From: Hwanghaeella sp965227365
GTDB lineage: Bacteria > Pseudomonadota > Alphaproteobacteria > UBA8366 > Aestuariispiraceae
Direction: 5' to 3'
NCBI RefSeq assembly: GCF_965227365.1
Contig: NZ_OZ245754.1
Span: 3,534,001 to 3,598,000, forward strand
DNA length: 64,000 bases
Shown here: in pieces, positions 26,556 through 34,302 of the stretch
Layout: every line of letters begins with the position of its first letter
How positions within the stretch are numbered: the stretch's first letter is position 1
Position numbers and translations under genes: made by a program
The notes under the pieces: model-generated
Seen by the model: the letters and a program-made list of their open reading frames with translations, nothing else
The model's database searches: none
What the model was told of the DNA's origin: nothing

Positions 26556-28661
26556 CTATTTGTCACCCTCAATCTGTCCGAAATCCGCTACCAGGCCCAT
26601 CGTGGCCCGGATGCGGGACAAAAGCTTCAAACGGTTGACGCGCAAGGCATCGTCATCCGCATTCACGGTCACCTTGTCGAAAAAGGCGTCGATGGGCCCG
26701 CGCAAACCGGCGAGCGCCGCCATCGCACCGGCAAAATCCTCTGACTCGCGCGCCGCATTGGCGTCCTCGGCCGTATCGCCAAGGGCCGAAGCCAAGGCCT
26801 TTTCCTCGTCCAACGTGAAAACGGAGTTGTCCGGCTCCCCGTCATAGGAGGTGCCGTCCTTCTTTTCCTCGATCCGCAGAATGTTCGCAGCACGGCGATA
26901 GGCTGTCAGCAGATTCGATCCGTCTTCGGATTCAAGGAATGATTTCAGCGCCTCGACCCGCGCGACGAGCCGTACAAGGTCGTCCTCATCGCCGAGGGAG
27001 AAGAGCGCGGTGATCAGGTCATGCCCGATCCCTTCCTCGCGCAGATGAACTTTCAGGCGATCTGCAAAGAAGGCCAGCAGATCCATCGCCGTGTCGGCCG
27101 CTTTTTCGACCGGCAAGTCGACCAGCTTCTGTTCCGCGTACAGACCGAACTGCTCCGCGAAGACATGCCCCAGCGGCAGACGCAGGCCGTTTTCCAACAC
27201 CAGACGAATGATACCCAGCGCCGCACGGCGCAGCGCAAATGGGTCCTTCGAGCCGGTCGGCTTTTCATCGATCAGCCAGAAGCCCGCCAAAGTGTCGATC
27301 TTCTCCGCCAAGGCGACGGCGACCGAGGTCGGTGCGGTCGGGCAATCGTCCGCGGGACCGGCGGGTGAATAATGTTCGGCAATTGCGTTCGCGACCAGAT
27401 CTTCCTCGTCCTGATCAAGGGCGTAGTAGCGCCCCATGATGCCCTGAAGTTCCGGGAACTCGCCGACCATTTCGGTCACAAGATCCGCCTTGGCGAGCTG
27501 CGCGGCACGGCGCGCCAGCATGCCGTCGCCACCGGGAATATGCTCGGCCAATGCCTCGGCCAGGGCGGCAATCCGGTCCACCCGGTCCGCGACGCTGCCG
27601 AGCTTGGCGTGGAAGATGATCTTGGACAGATCGTCCAGCCTGCCCTCAAGCGGCGTTGCGCGATCCTGATCCCAGAAGAACTTCGCGTCCGACAGGCGCG
27701 CGCGCAGCACCCTTTCGTTGCCTTCGACGATCGCCTTGCCGCCATCCGATGCGACCATATTCGCGACCACGGCGAAACGCGGCGCCATGACGCCATCAGC
27801 CGTTTCCAGGGCGAAATACTTCTGATGCGTCCGCATCGAGGTGGTCAGCACTTCCGGCGGCACAGCCATGAAGGCCTCGTCGATCTTGCCGACCAGGACG
27901 GTGGGCCATTCGACCAGGCCCGCGACCTCGTCCAACAAGGCAGGATCGGGCTTGAGGACCAATCCCTCCGCGGCGGCCTTTTCGTCCAACTGCTGCTGGA
28001 TAACGGCCTTGCGTTCCGCATGATCCAGGATCACATGCCGTTCCCGTAGCAAGGCGCGGTAATTCTCAAAATTTTCGACCGTAAAGGCGCCTGCGCCGAG
28101 GAAGCGATGGCCATGGGTTTCGTTACAGAAAGCCATCGAACCCGGGTTCAGATCGATCTCGCCGTTGAGGGCGACTCCGTCGAAAACGGCGAGGACCGAG
28201 TGCAGCGGGCGCACCCACCGAAACCCGACATCGGCAAAGCGCATGCTTTTCGGCCAGGAGAGTTGGCGAATGGCATCCTTGACGATGTCGGAAAGAACGT
28301 CCGCCGCGGGCCGCCCCTTTCGCTCGATCACAGCGAAATAGACAGCACCTTTCGGCGTTTCGCGCTGTTCGCATTCCTCAATCGAATTCAACCCGACGCT
28401 TTTCAGAAAACCGTCCAAGGCCTGCTGGGGTGCGCCGACCTTGGGGCCCTTGCGTTCTTCCTGCAGGTCCGGCTGGCTCAAGGGCAAGCCGTCCACCACG
28501 ACGGCCAGACGCCGCGGCGTGGAATAGGATGCGATGGATGCAAAATCGAGGTTGGCTGCCTTGAGCCCGTCCGCCACCAGTCGCTTCAAATCGTCCGCCG
28601 CACGCACTTGCATGCGGGCCGGAATTTCTTCCGAGAACACCTCTAGCAGAAGTTCAGCCAT
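26556..28661 (-). CDS. glyS: Glycyl-tRNA synthetase beta subunit
   Basis: A 701-residue GlyS. It begins MAELLLEVFSEEIPARMQ, the conserved N-terminus, and contains the HD-like region SVADRVDRIAALAEALAEHIPG and the C-terminal DALR-type anticodon-binding region rich in FDKVTVNADDDALRVNRL. It forms an alpha2-beta2 enzyme with GlyQ that charges tRNA-Gly. Its ATG overlaps the glyQ stop (TAATG), so translation is coupled. The frame continues upstream inside glyQ, but the family start at 28661 is clear. Confidence 0.96.
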   Translation of the reverse strand: MAELLLEVFSEEIPARMQVRAADDLKRLVADGLKAANLDFASIASYSTPRRLAVVVDGLPLSQPDLQEERKGPKVGAPQQALDGFLKSVGLNSIEECEQRETPKGAVYFAVIERKGRPAADVLSDIVKDAIRQLSWPKSMRFADVGFRWVRPLHSVLAVFDGVALNGEIDLNPGSMAFCNETHGHRFLGAGAFTVENFENYRALLRERHVILDHAERKAVIQQQLDEKAAAEGLVLKPDPALLDEVAGLVEWPTVLVGKIDEAFMAVPPEVLTTSMRTHQKYFALETADGVMAPRFAVVANMVASDGGKAIVEGNERVLRARLSDAKFFWDQDRATPLEGRLDDLSKIIFHAKLGSVADRVDRIAALAEALAEHIPGGDGMLARRAAQLAKADLVTEMVGEFPELQGIMGRYYALDQDEEDLVANAIAEHYSPAGPADDCPTAPTSVAVALAEKIDTLAGFWLIDEKPTGSKDPFALRRAALGIIRLVLENGLRLPLGHVFAEQFGLYAEQKLVDLPVEKAADTAMDLLAFFADRLKVHLREEGIGHDLITALFSLGDEDDLVRLVARVEALKSFLESEDGSNLLTAYRRAANILRIEEKKDGTSYDGEPDNSVFTLDEEKALASALGDTAEDANAARESEDFAGAMAALAGLRGPIDAFFDKVTVNADDDALRVNRLKLLSRIRATMGLVADFGQIEGDK

Positions 28662-29512
28662 TACAAATGCCCTCTGCTTTTCAGGAATGCTTCCGCGCAA
28701 GCCTTCGCCAGGGCGCGGACGCGGCCGATATAGGCTTGGCGCTCGGTCACGGAAATCACGCCGCGGGCGTCCAGAAGATTGAACAGATGACTGGCCTTTA
28801 GGCACTGATCATAGGCGGGAAGCGCGACGCCGCCATCGATCAGCGCGCCGCATTCCTTCTCCGCATCCTCGAAATGGCGCAGGATCATCGCCGTGTCCGC
28901 CAGTTCGAAATTGTGCTTGGAATACTCCACTTCCGACTGATGGTAGACCTCGCCATAGGTCATGTCGGCGCTGAACTGCAGGTCATAGACGTTCTCGACG
29001 CCCTGGACATACATGGCCAGCCGCTCCAACCCATAGGTCAATTCGGTGGAGACGGGGTTGCAGTCGAACCCGCCGACCTGCTGAAAATAGGTGAACTGGC
29101 TGACTTCCATGCCGTCGCACCAGACTTCCCAGCCCAGCCCCCAGGCACCCAGGGTGGGGCTTTCCCAATCGTCCTCGACGAAACGAATGTCGTGGTTCGC
29201 CGGGTCGATACCGATTTCCCGCAGGCTGCCCAGATAAAGTTCCTGGCTGTCCTCAGGCGAGGGCTTCAGGATCACCTGATACTGATAATAGTGCTGCAAA
29301 CGGTTCGGGTTCTCACCGTAACGCCCGTCCGTCGGACGGCGGGACGGCTGGACATAGGCGGCCTTCCAGGGTTCCGGCCCCAGGCTGCGCAGGGTCGTCG
29401 CCCAGTGAAAGGTGCCCGCCCCGACTTCCATGTCATAAGGTTGTAGGATCACGCATCCCTGCGCCGACCAATATCGGTGCAGGGCGAGGATCATATCCTG
29501 GAAAGTACTCAC
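28661..29512 (-). CDS. glyQ: Glycyl-tRNA synthetase alpha subunit
   Basis: A 283-residue class II synthetase subunit. It begins STFQDMILALHRYWSAQGC after a GTG start at 29512 and has EVGAGTFHWATTLRSLGPEPW and RRPTDGRYGENPNRLQ, which form the active site that activates glycine. It is the first gene of the glyQ-glyS operon. There is no good ATG at the family boundary, hence the GTG call; longer in-frame readings upstream have no similarity to GlyQ. It is divergent from hemB. Confidence 0.95.
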   Translation of the reverse strand: MSTFQDMILALHRYWSAQGCVILQPYDMEVGAGTFHWATTLRSLGPEPWKAAYVQPSRRPTDGRYGENPNRLQHYYQYQVILKPSPEDSQELYLGSLREIGIDPANHDIRFVEDDWESPTLGAWGLGWEVWCDGMEVSQFTYFQQVGGFDCNPVSTELTYGLERLAMYVQGVENVYDLQFSADMTYGEVYHQSEVEYSKHNFELADTAMILRHFEDAEKECGALIDGGVALPAYDQCLKASHLFNLLDARGVISVTERQAYIGRVRALAKACAEAFLKSRGHL

Positions 29513-29819
29513 GACATTGCGCCTGTGTTGACCAAACCCACCCCCGGCCGGTTGCACCGGACATTGACTGTCCATTGAAGAGAAGGCGTTCGAACCGGCA
29601 AAGTGCGGCGCAACATAACGGCGGGTGGGGCGGGAATCAACGCGCGCGTGCCGATCGGGCGCACGACACTTTCGTCCATGCCGAACACCGTACCGCGGCT
29701 CCGTGCGAGCGCAGTAACCCGGCACCGCAAGACGGTTTTGCCACGGGAGACCGAGTAGGATAAGAAATCTGCCACCGGGACCGTGGCCAGGAACTGAGCC
29801 CCGGAAGTGAGGACAAACG
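29513..29819. other. Divergent promoter spacer between glyQ and hemB
   Basis: The 307-bp spacer must carry the promoters of both genes. Open frames cross it on both strands, one of them running into hemB antisense, but none has a ribosome-binding site and a recognisable family. A GAGG Shine-Dalgarno sequence for hemB lies at the right end. I see no strong inverted repeat. Confidence 0.45.
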
Positions 29820-30791
29820 ATGTTTCCGACAAAAAGATTGCGTCGCCTGCGCCGGACACCGGCCCTTCGCGCCCTGATGAACGAGACCCAGGTGACGCTC
29901 GATGACCTGATCTATCCGATCTTCGTCGAGGAGGAATTGGAGACCCCGGCGCCGATCGAGAGCATGCCGGGCGTGTTCCGGATCCCGGAATCGGGACTTG
30001 CCGAAGAGGTCCGGCGCGTCGCGGATCTCGGCATTCGGGCCGTCCTGCTGTTCGGGGTTTCCCGTCACAAGGACGAAATCGGATCCGATTCGATGAAGGA
30101 CGAGGGCCTTGTCGGGCGGATGGTGCGCATTGCCAAGGAAGCCGGCCCGGACACCCTGATCATCGCCGATATCTGTTTCTGCGAATTCACCGACCACGGC
30201 CATTGCGGCGTCATCCATGACGGCGACGTCGACAACGACGCAACACTGGACAATCTGGTGGAACAGACCCTGGTCGCGGCACGCGCCGGCGTGGACGTGA
30301 TCGCCCCCAGCGGCATGATGGACGGAACAATCGCGACCCTCCGCGACGCATTGGATGGGGAAGGCTTCGGCAATATCCCGATCATGGCCTATTCGACCAA
30401 GTTCGCGTCCGCCTTCTACGGCCCCTTCCGGGAAGCGGCCGGCACGACGCTGAAAGGCGATCGCAAAACCTATCAGATGCAACCCGGCAATCGGCGCGAA
30501 GGATTGCTGGAGTCGCTTCAGGACGAAGCGGAAGGCGCGGACATGCTGATGGTGAAGCCCGGCATGCCGTATCTGGACATCCTGGCCGATATCCGCCGCG
30601 AGACCCTGCTGCCGCTTTGCGTGTATCAGGTCAGCGGCGAGTATTCGATGATCAAATTCGCGGGCCAGGCCGGTGCGTTGGATGAAGACGCGGTTATGAT
30701 GGAAAGCCTCACCGCGTTTAAACGCGCCGGCGCCGACCTCATCATCACCTATTTCGCACCGAAATTCGCCGAACTGACGTCGAAAACCTAG
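29820..30791 (+). CDS. hemB: Delta-aminolevulinic acid dehydratase (porphobilinogen synthase)
   Basis: A 323-residue HemB. RLRRLRRTPALRALMNET is the typical N-terminal arm. The catalytic lysines are in MAYSTKFASAFYGPFREA and MLMVKPGMPYLDI. ICFCEFTDHGHCGV contains the metal-site region with Asp replacing zinc-binding cysteines, as in the magnesium-type enzymes of many proteobacteria. It condenses two 5-aminolevulinates into porphobilinogen, the second common step of tetrapyrrole synthesis (heme, siroheme, cobalamin). Its TAG shares a CTAG with the stop of the convergent cupin gene. Confidence 0.96.
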   Translation: MFPTKRLRRLRRTPALRALMNETQVTLDDLIYPIFVEEELETPAPIESMPGVFRIPESGLAEEVRRVADLGIRAVLLFGVSRHKDEIGSDSMKDEGLVGRMVRIAKEAGPDTLIIADICFCEFTDHGHCGVIHDGDVDNDATLDNLVEQTLVAARAGVDVIAPSGMMDGTIATLRDALDGEGFGNIPIMAYSTKFASAFYGPFREAAGTTLKGDRKTYQMQPGNRREGLLESLQDEAEGADMLMVKPGMPYLDILADIRRETLLPLCVYQVSGEYSMIKFAGQAGALDEDAVMMESLTAFKRAGADLIITYFAPKFAELTSKT

Positions 30792-31393
30792 ACGGCAGCC
30801 GGCACCAGGGTCCAGACGGCGAGGAGCGGCTCGTCCGTCGACCGCATGGCATGTACGATGCCGGGCGGGTTGTGGAACAGCCCCCCTACGCCCGGCTCCT
30901 GCCAGTCCGTATCCGTATTCCGGAAATCGCCCGGCGACAGCACGAGATAGAGTTCCTCCGGCGGGTGGGAATGATCCGGATAACGCACATTCGGCGCCAA
31001 TAGCGAAACACCGATCCAGACACCCGACCGCTCGGTCAATCCATTCGGACCGACAACGAAGGTATTGGCGTGTCCGCTGGGAAAATTTGCGCTGCCGGTG
31101 CCGGAGAAGTCTTCCCTGTCGTACCAGGTAAGGCTGGATTCAAGCGCCGCCAAACTTCGGGCAACCGCAGCGGTTCCCGCGTGGGACGAGGCGGTCCGCA
31201 CCGCCCTGTCGAAGCACGAACAAACCGGCAGGCGATGACCGGTCAAATCGCCGGTGATGCGGGCGTCGACGCATGCCTCGCGCCCCGCGCTGAATACACG
31301 GTTCTGCCCGGGACCGTTCAATGCCGGTTCAATAGCGGCAAAAAGATCAGCCAGAAATTGCTTCAGGTCGGTATCGAGATCGGTCCTGCTCAA
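30788..31393 (-). CDS. DddQ/DddL-type DMSP lyase-family cupin
   Basis: A 201-residue protein with a C-terminal cupin. Motif 1 is DHSHPPEELYLVLSPG and motif 2 is GGLFHNPPGIVHAM. Visible residues Tyr138, His143, Glu147, Tyr149 and His181 correspond, at a constant offset of 18, to residues 120, 125, 129, 131 and 163 that I recall as active-site residues of DddQ. Such enzymes cleave dimethylsulfoniopropionate to dimethyl sulfide and acrylate in the cytoplasm. The start is TTG at 31393, as an in-frame TAG lies just upstream and no ATG is near. It follows a small membrane-protein gene by 23 nt. Acrylate-handling genes are not adjacent, so an alternative cupin substrate remains possible. Confidence 0.68.
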   Translation of the reverse strand: MSRTDLDTDLKQFLADLFAAIEPALNGPGQNRVFSAGREACVDARITGDLTGHRLPVCSCFDRAVRTASSHAGTAAVARSLAALESSLTWYDREDFSGTGSANFPSGHANTFVVGPNGLTERSGVWIGVSLLAPNVRYPDHSHPPEELYLVLSPGDFRNTDTDWQEPGVGGLFHNPPGIVHAMRSTDEPLLAVWTLVPAAV

Positions 31394-31416
31394 GCGTCCA
31401 CATCCACTCGACTAAA

Positions 31417-31689
31417 TCAGTAAGGGCAATCCTTGCGCCCGCAATTGGCACCGCCGACCGGAACGTAAGCACCGCAAACGGGGCATTTTTCCGTGTCCTC
31501 GACCGCATTGTCGGTCTGCCCGGTCTTCTCGCGCATGGATTTCCGGATGCGTTCGCCCATCGTGCGTTCTCCCGGGCGGCGGTCACCGTCCTGAATCCGC
31601 TGCGATCGCGAATAGAATTTGAAGCCCTGCCATACGATTACGATGACGGCGACAAGGACCAGCAGTTTTCCGAGTGACAATCCAAACAT
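31417..31689 (-). CDS. Small membrane-anchored protein with C-terminal zinc ribbon
   Basis: A 90-residue protein beginning MFGLSLGKLLVLVAVIVIVW, a single N-terminal membrane helix, followed by a basic linker (KFYSRSQRIQDGDRRPGER) and a C-terminal cysteine cluster CPVCGAYVP...CGRKDCPY, a likely zinc ribbon facing the cytoplasm. The sequence resembles short uncharacterised PP0621-type proteins; no function is known. It lies between the S49 peptidase and the DddQ-like gene on the same strand. The ATG at 31689 is preferred over a TTG two codons upstream. Confidence 0.72.
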   Translation of the reverse strand: MFGLSLGKLLVLVAVIVIVWQGFKFYSRSQRIQDGDRRPGERTMGERIRKSMREKTGQTDNAVEDTEKCPVCGAYVPVGGANCGRKDCPY

Positions 31690-31786
31690 CAACAATCCCT
31701 ACGCGGCGCCTTGTGGCAGGTCAAACCCCCAGTCACACCTCTATCCGTCCCCCGGACAGCAACACCCGACACTTCCGGAAGCGGTC

Positions 31787-32734
31787 TTACAATCCCAGAC
31801 GCGACCACCAGAACCGACGGTCCGCGGCCTGAATCAATGCATCCGGCATGGCGGCGGCAAAATCCGCGCCCAAGCCGTCTCCGTGACGCAGACCCAGGCG
31901 ACGCTGAACCCAATTTTTACGCGGCGTCATGACGGGCAGCTTCACGTTTTCACCGAACTTCTCGCGGCAGATGGTGCGAATTTCGCCGAGGCCGTCGACC
32001 AAGCCCAAATCAAGCGCCTGCCGGCCGGTCCAGAACTCACCGCTGAAGAGTGTATCTTCCGGCGCTTTCAGGCGATCGCCTCGGCGCGACGTGACCCAAC
32101 CGGTGAACTGATCGTGGATGTCCTTCTGCAGGGCCTTGAGGCGTTTGATGTCCTCCTGGTTTTCCGGCTGAAACGGATCAAGCTGGGACTTCGCCTGACC
32201 CGCCGTGTAGACGCGGCGTTCGATGCCCGCTTTCTCCAGCAGCGCCGGGAATCCGAACCCGGCCGAAATGACACCGATCGATCCGACGACGGTGGCGTCG
32301 GCGGCGTAGATTTCATCGGCGGCACACGCCAGCCAATAGCCTCCGGACGCCGCGGCGTCCTCCAGGAAGGCAATCACCTTTCGGTCCTTCTCCGCGGCCA
32401 TCAGCCGGATGCGCTTGGCGATCAGGTCCGATTGCACCGGCGAACCGCCCGGCGAATTGACGATCAAGGCCACGGCGGCGGCCTTGTCATCCTCGAATGC
32501 CTTGTCGATGGGTTCCGCGAGATCGGCCAGGGTCAGGCCGCCCTGCCGGAATCTGCCGGCATCCCCGACAACGCCCGTCAGGCGAATCACGGGGACGACC
32601 GGCGCCATTTCCATGCGATCGGCCAACCTCTTCCCGATCAAAGGGATTTTCCGGACGAACGGATGCGGTTTGGCCGCCTTGCCCTTGCCACCGCTTGCGC
32701 TACTGCCGCCGGCGGCCTGATTCTGCTCACTCAT
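31787..32734 (-). CDS. S49 family serine peptidase (SppA/SohB-like)
   Basis: A 315-residue S49 peptidase. NSPGGSPVQSDLIAKRI is the clp-like helix entry, the nucleophilic Ser lies in DAAASGGYWLACAADEIYA, and GSIGVI follows; WTGRQALDLGLVD closes the fold. A Lys downstream in the RRGDRLK region is a candidate general base. It has no membrane segment, unlike E. coli SppA or SohB, so it is a soluble short form that may degrade signal-peptide remnants or act on membrane proteins from the cytoplasmic side. It precedes the small zinc-ribbon gene by 97 nt. Confidence 0.88.
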   Translation of the reverse strand: MSEQNQAAGGSSASGGKGKAAKPHPFVRKIPLIGKRLADRMEMAPVVPVIRLTGVVGDAGRFRQGGLTLADLAEPIDKAFEDDKAAAVALIVNSPGGSPVQSDLIAKRIRLMAAEKDRKVIAFLEDAAASGGYWLACAADEIYAADATVVGSIGVISAGFGFPALLEKAGIERRVYTAGQAKSQLDPFQPENQEDIKRLKALQKDIHDQFTGWVTSRRGDRLKAPEDTLFSGEFWTGRQALDLGLVDGLGEIRTICREKFGENVKLPVMTPRKNWVQRRLGLRHGDGLGADFAAAMPDALIQAADRRFWWSRLGL

Positions 32735-32787
32735 ACCGATCCCCGTTGCCGTCTATGACACTCGTTTCCATATCTCATTCGAGGGTT

Positions 32788-33687
32788 TTACCCGTCTTCC
32801 GGCGGACGGCAAGCTTCCTCCAGCACCCATTCCCGGAACTGTTGGGCAGGCGCGCGCAACGGGATGCCCTTTCGCGTCACCAGATAATAATCCAACGGGA
32901 CTTCATCGCCGGGGCCGAGCGGCAGGACGAGCCGGCCGGATTTCAGATCCTCTTCCATCAGCGAGACGACCCCGAGAAACACACCCTGCCCCTCCACCGC
33001 CGCCTGGTGCCCCAGATGCTTGATCGTGAAGAAGGAGCGACTGTCCAGGTGAACGTCCTCCACTCCCATGGCGCGCAACCATTCGCTCCATTCATCCGGG
33101 TCACTGTCGTCGATCAATTGATGTTTCAACAGATCACTCGGCTTTTCCAACGGCGGCGCCTTGGCGAGATAAGCCGGCGAACAGACAGGTGCCAAGGTCC
33201 CGCCGATGATCCGCTCGGCCGTCAGCCCCGGCCATTTCCCTGATCCATAGCGGACGCCCAGATCGACATCCTCGCGGGCCAGATCGACCAGTTCCGTTTC
33301 CGGCGATATTCGGACGATGACATCAGGATATCGCGCCCGGAACCGGTTGAGGCGCGGCACCATCCATCGCGACGCGAAAGTCGGCGTCGTCGTGACGTTC
33401 ACCGGCCCCGTATCGTTGAATGCCTTTACCTGCCGGGTTGCATCCAGAATGCCCTCGAATGCATTCAGCAGCGCCGCGGCATACATCGCGCCGCTTTCGG
33501 TCAAGGCGATGGACCGGCCGACCCGTTTCAGAAGCTTGACGCCGAGCCAATCCTCGAGCGACCGGATCTGCTGGCTGACCGCCGCATGGGTAACGTTCAG
33601 TTCGACAGCCGCCTGACTGACGCTCAAATGCCGCGCCGTTGCCTCAAAGGCCCGGATGGCGGTCAGGGAAGGGAGTTTTGCATGCAT
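32788..33687 (-). CDS. LysR-family transcriptional regulator (GcvA-like)
   Basis: A 299-residue LysR regulator. The helix-turn-helix FEATARHLSVSQAAVELNVTHAAVSQQIRSLEDWLGVKL occupies residues 14-52 and the substrate-binding domain starts near residue 95 (PVNVTTTPTFASRWMVPRL), the pattern of the GcvA/AmpR branch. A perfect palindrome GTAAGTTCAACTTAC sits 10 bp upstream of its ATG and may mediate autoregulation and control of the divergent small gene at 33839. The effector cannot be predicted. Confidence 0.9.
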   Translation of the reverse strand: MHAKLPSLTAIRAFEATARHLSVSQAAVELNVTHAAVSQQIRSLEDWLGVKLLKRVGRSIALTESGAMYAAALLNAFEGILDATRQVKAFNDTGPVNVTTTPTFASRWMVPRLNRFRARYPDVIVRISPETELVDLAREDVDLGVRYGSGKWPGLTAERIIGGTLAPVCSPAYLAKAPPLEKPSDLLKHQLIDDSDPDEWSEWLRAMGVEDVHLDSRSFFTIKHLGHQAAVEGQGVFLGVVSLMEEDLKSGRLVLPLGPGDEVPLDYYLVTRKGIPLRAPAQQFREWVLEEACRPPEDG

Positions 33688-33696
33688 GGGTTTAAT

Positions 33697-33711
33697 GTAA
33701 GTTCAACTTAC
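33697..33711. promoter_or_regulatory. 15-bp palindrome between LysR gene and divergent small gene
   Basis: GTAAGTTCAACTTAC has perfect 7-bp arms around one base and abuts the LysR start, where an autoregulatory site is expected. A near copy of its right half, TGTAATTTCAACTTATA, occurs at 34105-34121 on the far side of the small gene. Confidence 0.5.
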
Positions 33712-33838
33712 GTATTTGCAATAATTCCTGACTGGAAATTCTTTCTTCGAAGGCGCAATTAACCGTTAACAAATCGAGGCTAGAAAGCGTTGTCGCAAAC
33801 GCGGCCCGATCATCACTCAGCGGTTATGGAGAATTGAA

Positions 33839-34069
33839 ATGAACGCCGTTGGATTCGATTATTTGATGGTAGCCACCCTGACCGAAAATCGGTCGAATGA
33901 TGAGCGTCAGGCTCAGTATTATCGCGAGTTGCGCCGCGAAGCGGAATTGCAGGAACGCAATCGCCAGGCTTGGAAAGCGCGCTGGAACGCCGTGCGTTCG
34001 CTGTTTGCCGCGACGACCAAGCGGCCGCTCCAAACCGGTGTCGTCGGTCCGGTCGCCACCGCGTCCTGA
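33839..34069 (+). CDS. Small basic helical protein, unknown function
   Basis: A 76-residue protein that I do not recognise. After a short N-terminal segment (MNAVGFDYLMVATL), residues 15-60 are rich in Arg, Glu, Gln and Ala (RQAQYYRELRREAELQERN) and should form one long amphipathic helix. A TGGAG Shine-Dalgarno sequence at normal distance precedes the ATG, which supports real translation. It is divergent from the LysR gene and flanked by two copies of a TTCAACTTA motif, so regulation by that protein is a reasonable guess. No cysteines or membrane segment. Confidence 0.6.
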   Translation: MNAVGFDYLMVATLTENRSNDERQAQYYRELRREAELQERNRQAWKARWNAVRSLFAATTKRPLQTGVVGPVATAS

Positions 34070-34106
34070 TAGCAACCAGAGCCGAATACCGCTTACGCCC
34101 TGATGT

Positions 34107-34141
34107 AATTTCAACTTATATTTTCCTAACAAGTTGAAATT
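34107..34141 (+). terminator. Long AT-rich inverted repeat after the small gene; terminator or operator
   Basis: AATTTCAACTT and AAGTTGAAATT are perfect 11-bp arms separated by 13 nt, and the right arm runs into TTTG. It begins 37 bp after the stop of the small gene, so a weak intrinsic terminator is plausible. The arms carry the same TTCAACTT core as the palindrome at 33697-33711, so it may instead bind the same regulator. Confidence 0.45.
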
Positions 34142-34302
34142 TTGTGACCCAAAACAAAGTTTGAAGATCCAGATATTTCAAGAAACTGTTTCCTCAGGGG
34201 CGCGTGAATGTTGAGCGGCCGGTCGCGGATGGAGGATACCTCACCCGTGCCGGCCGTTTCCATTTCACAAATCGACGATCACATGACGCCGTCCGAACGG
34301 CC

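Noticed and set aside
29509..29859. 116-codon minus-strand frame between glyQ and hemB, with a vaguely hotdog-like stretch
   Set aside because: It overlaps the hemB start and the glyQ promoter, has no ribosome-binding site and the resemblance is too weak to support a gene.
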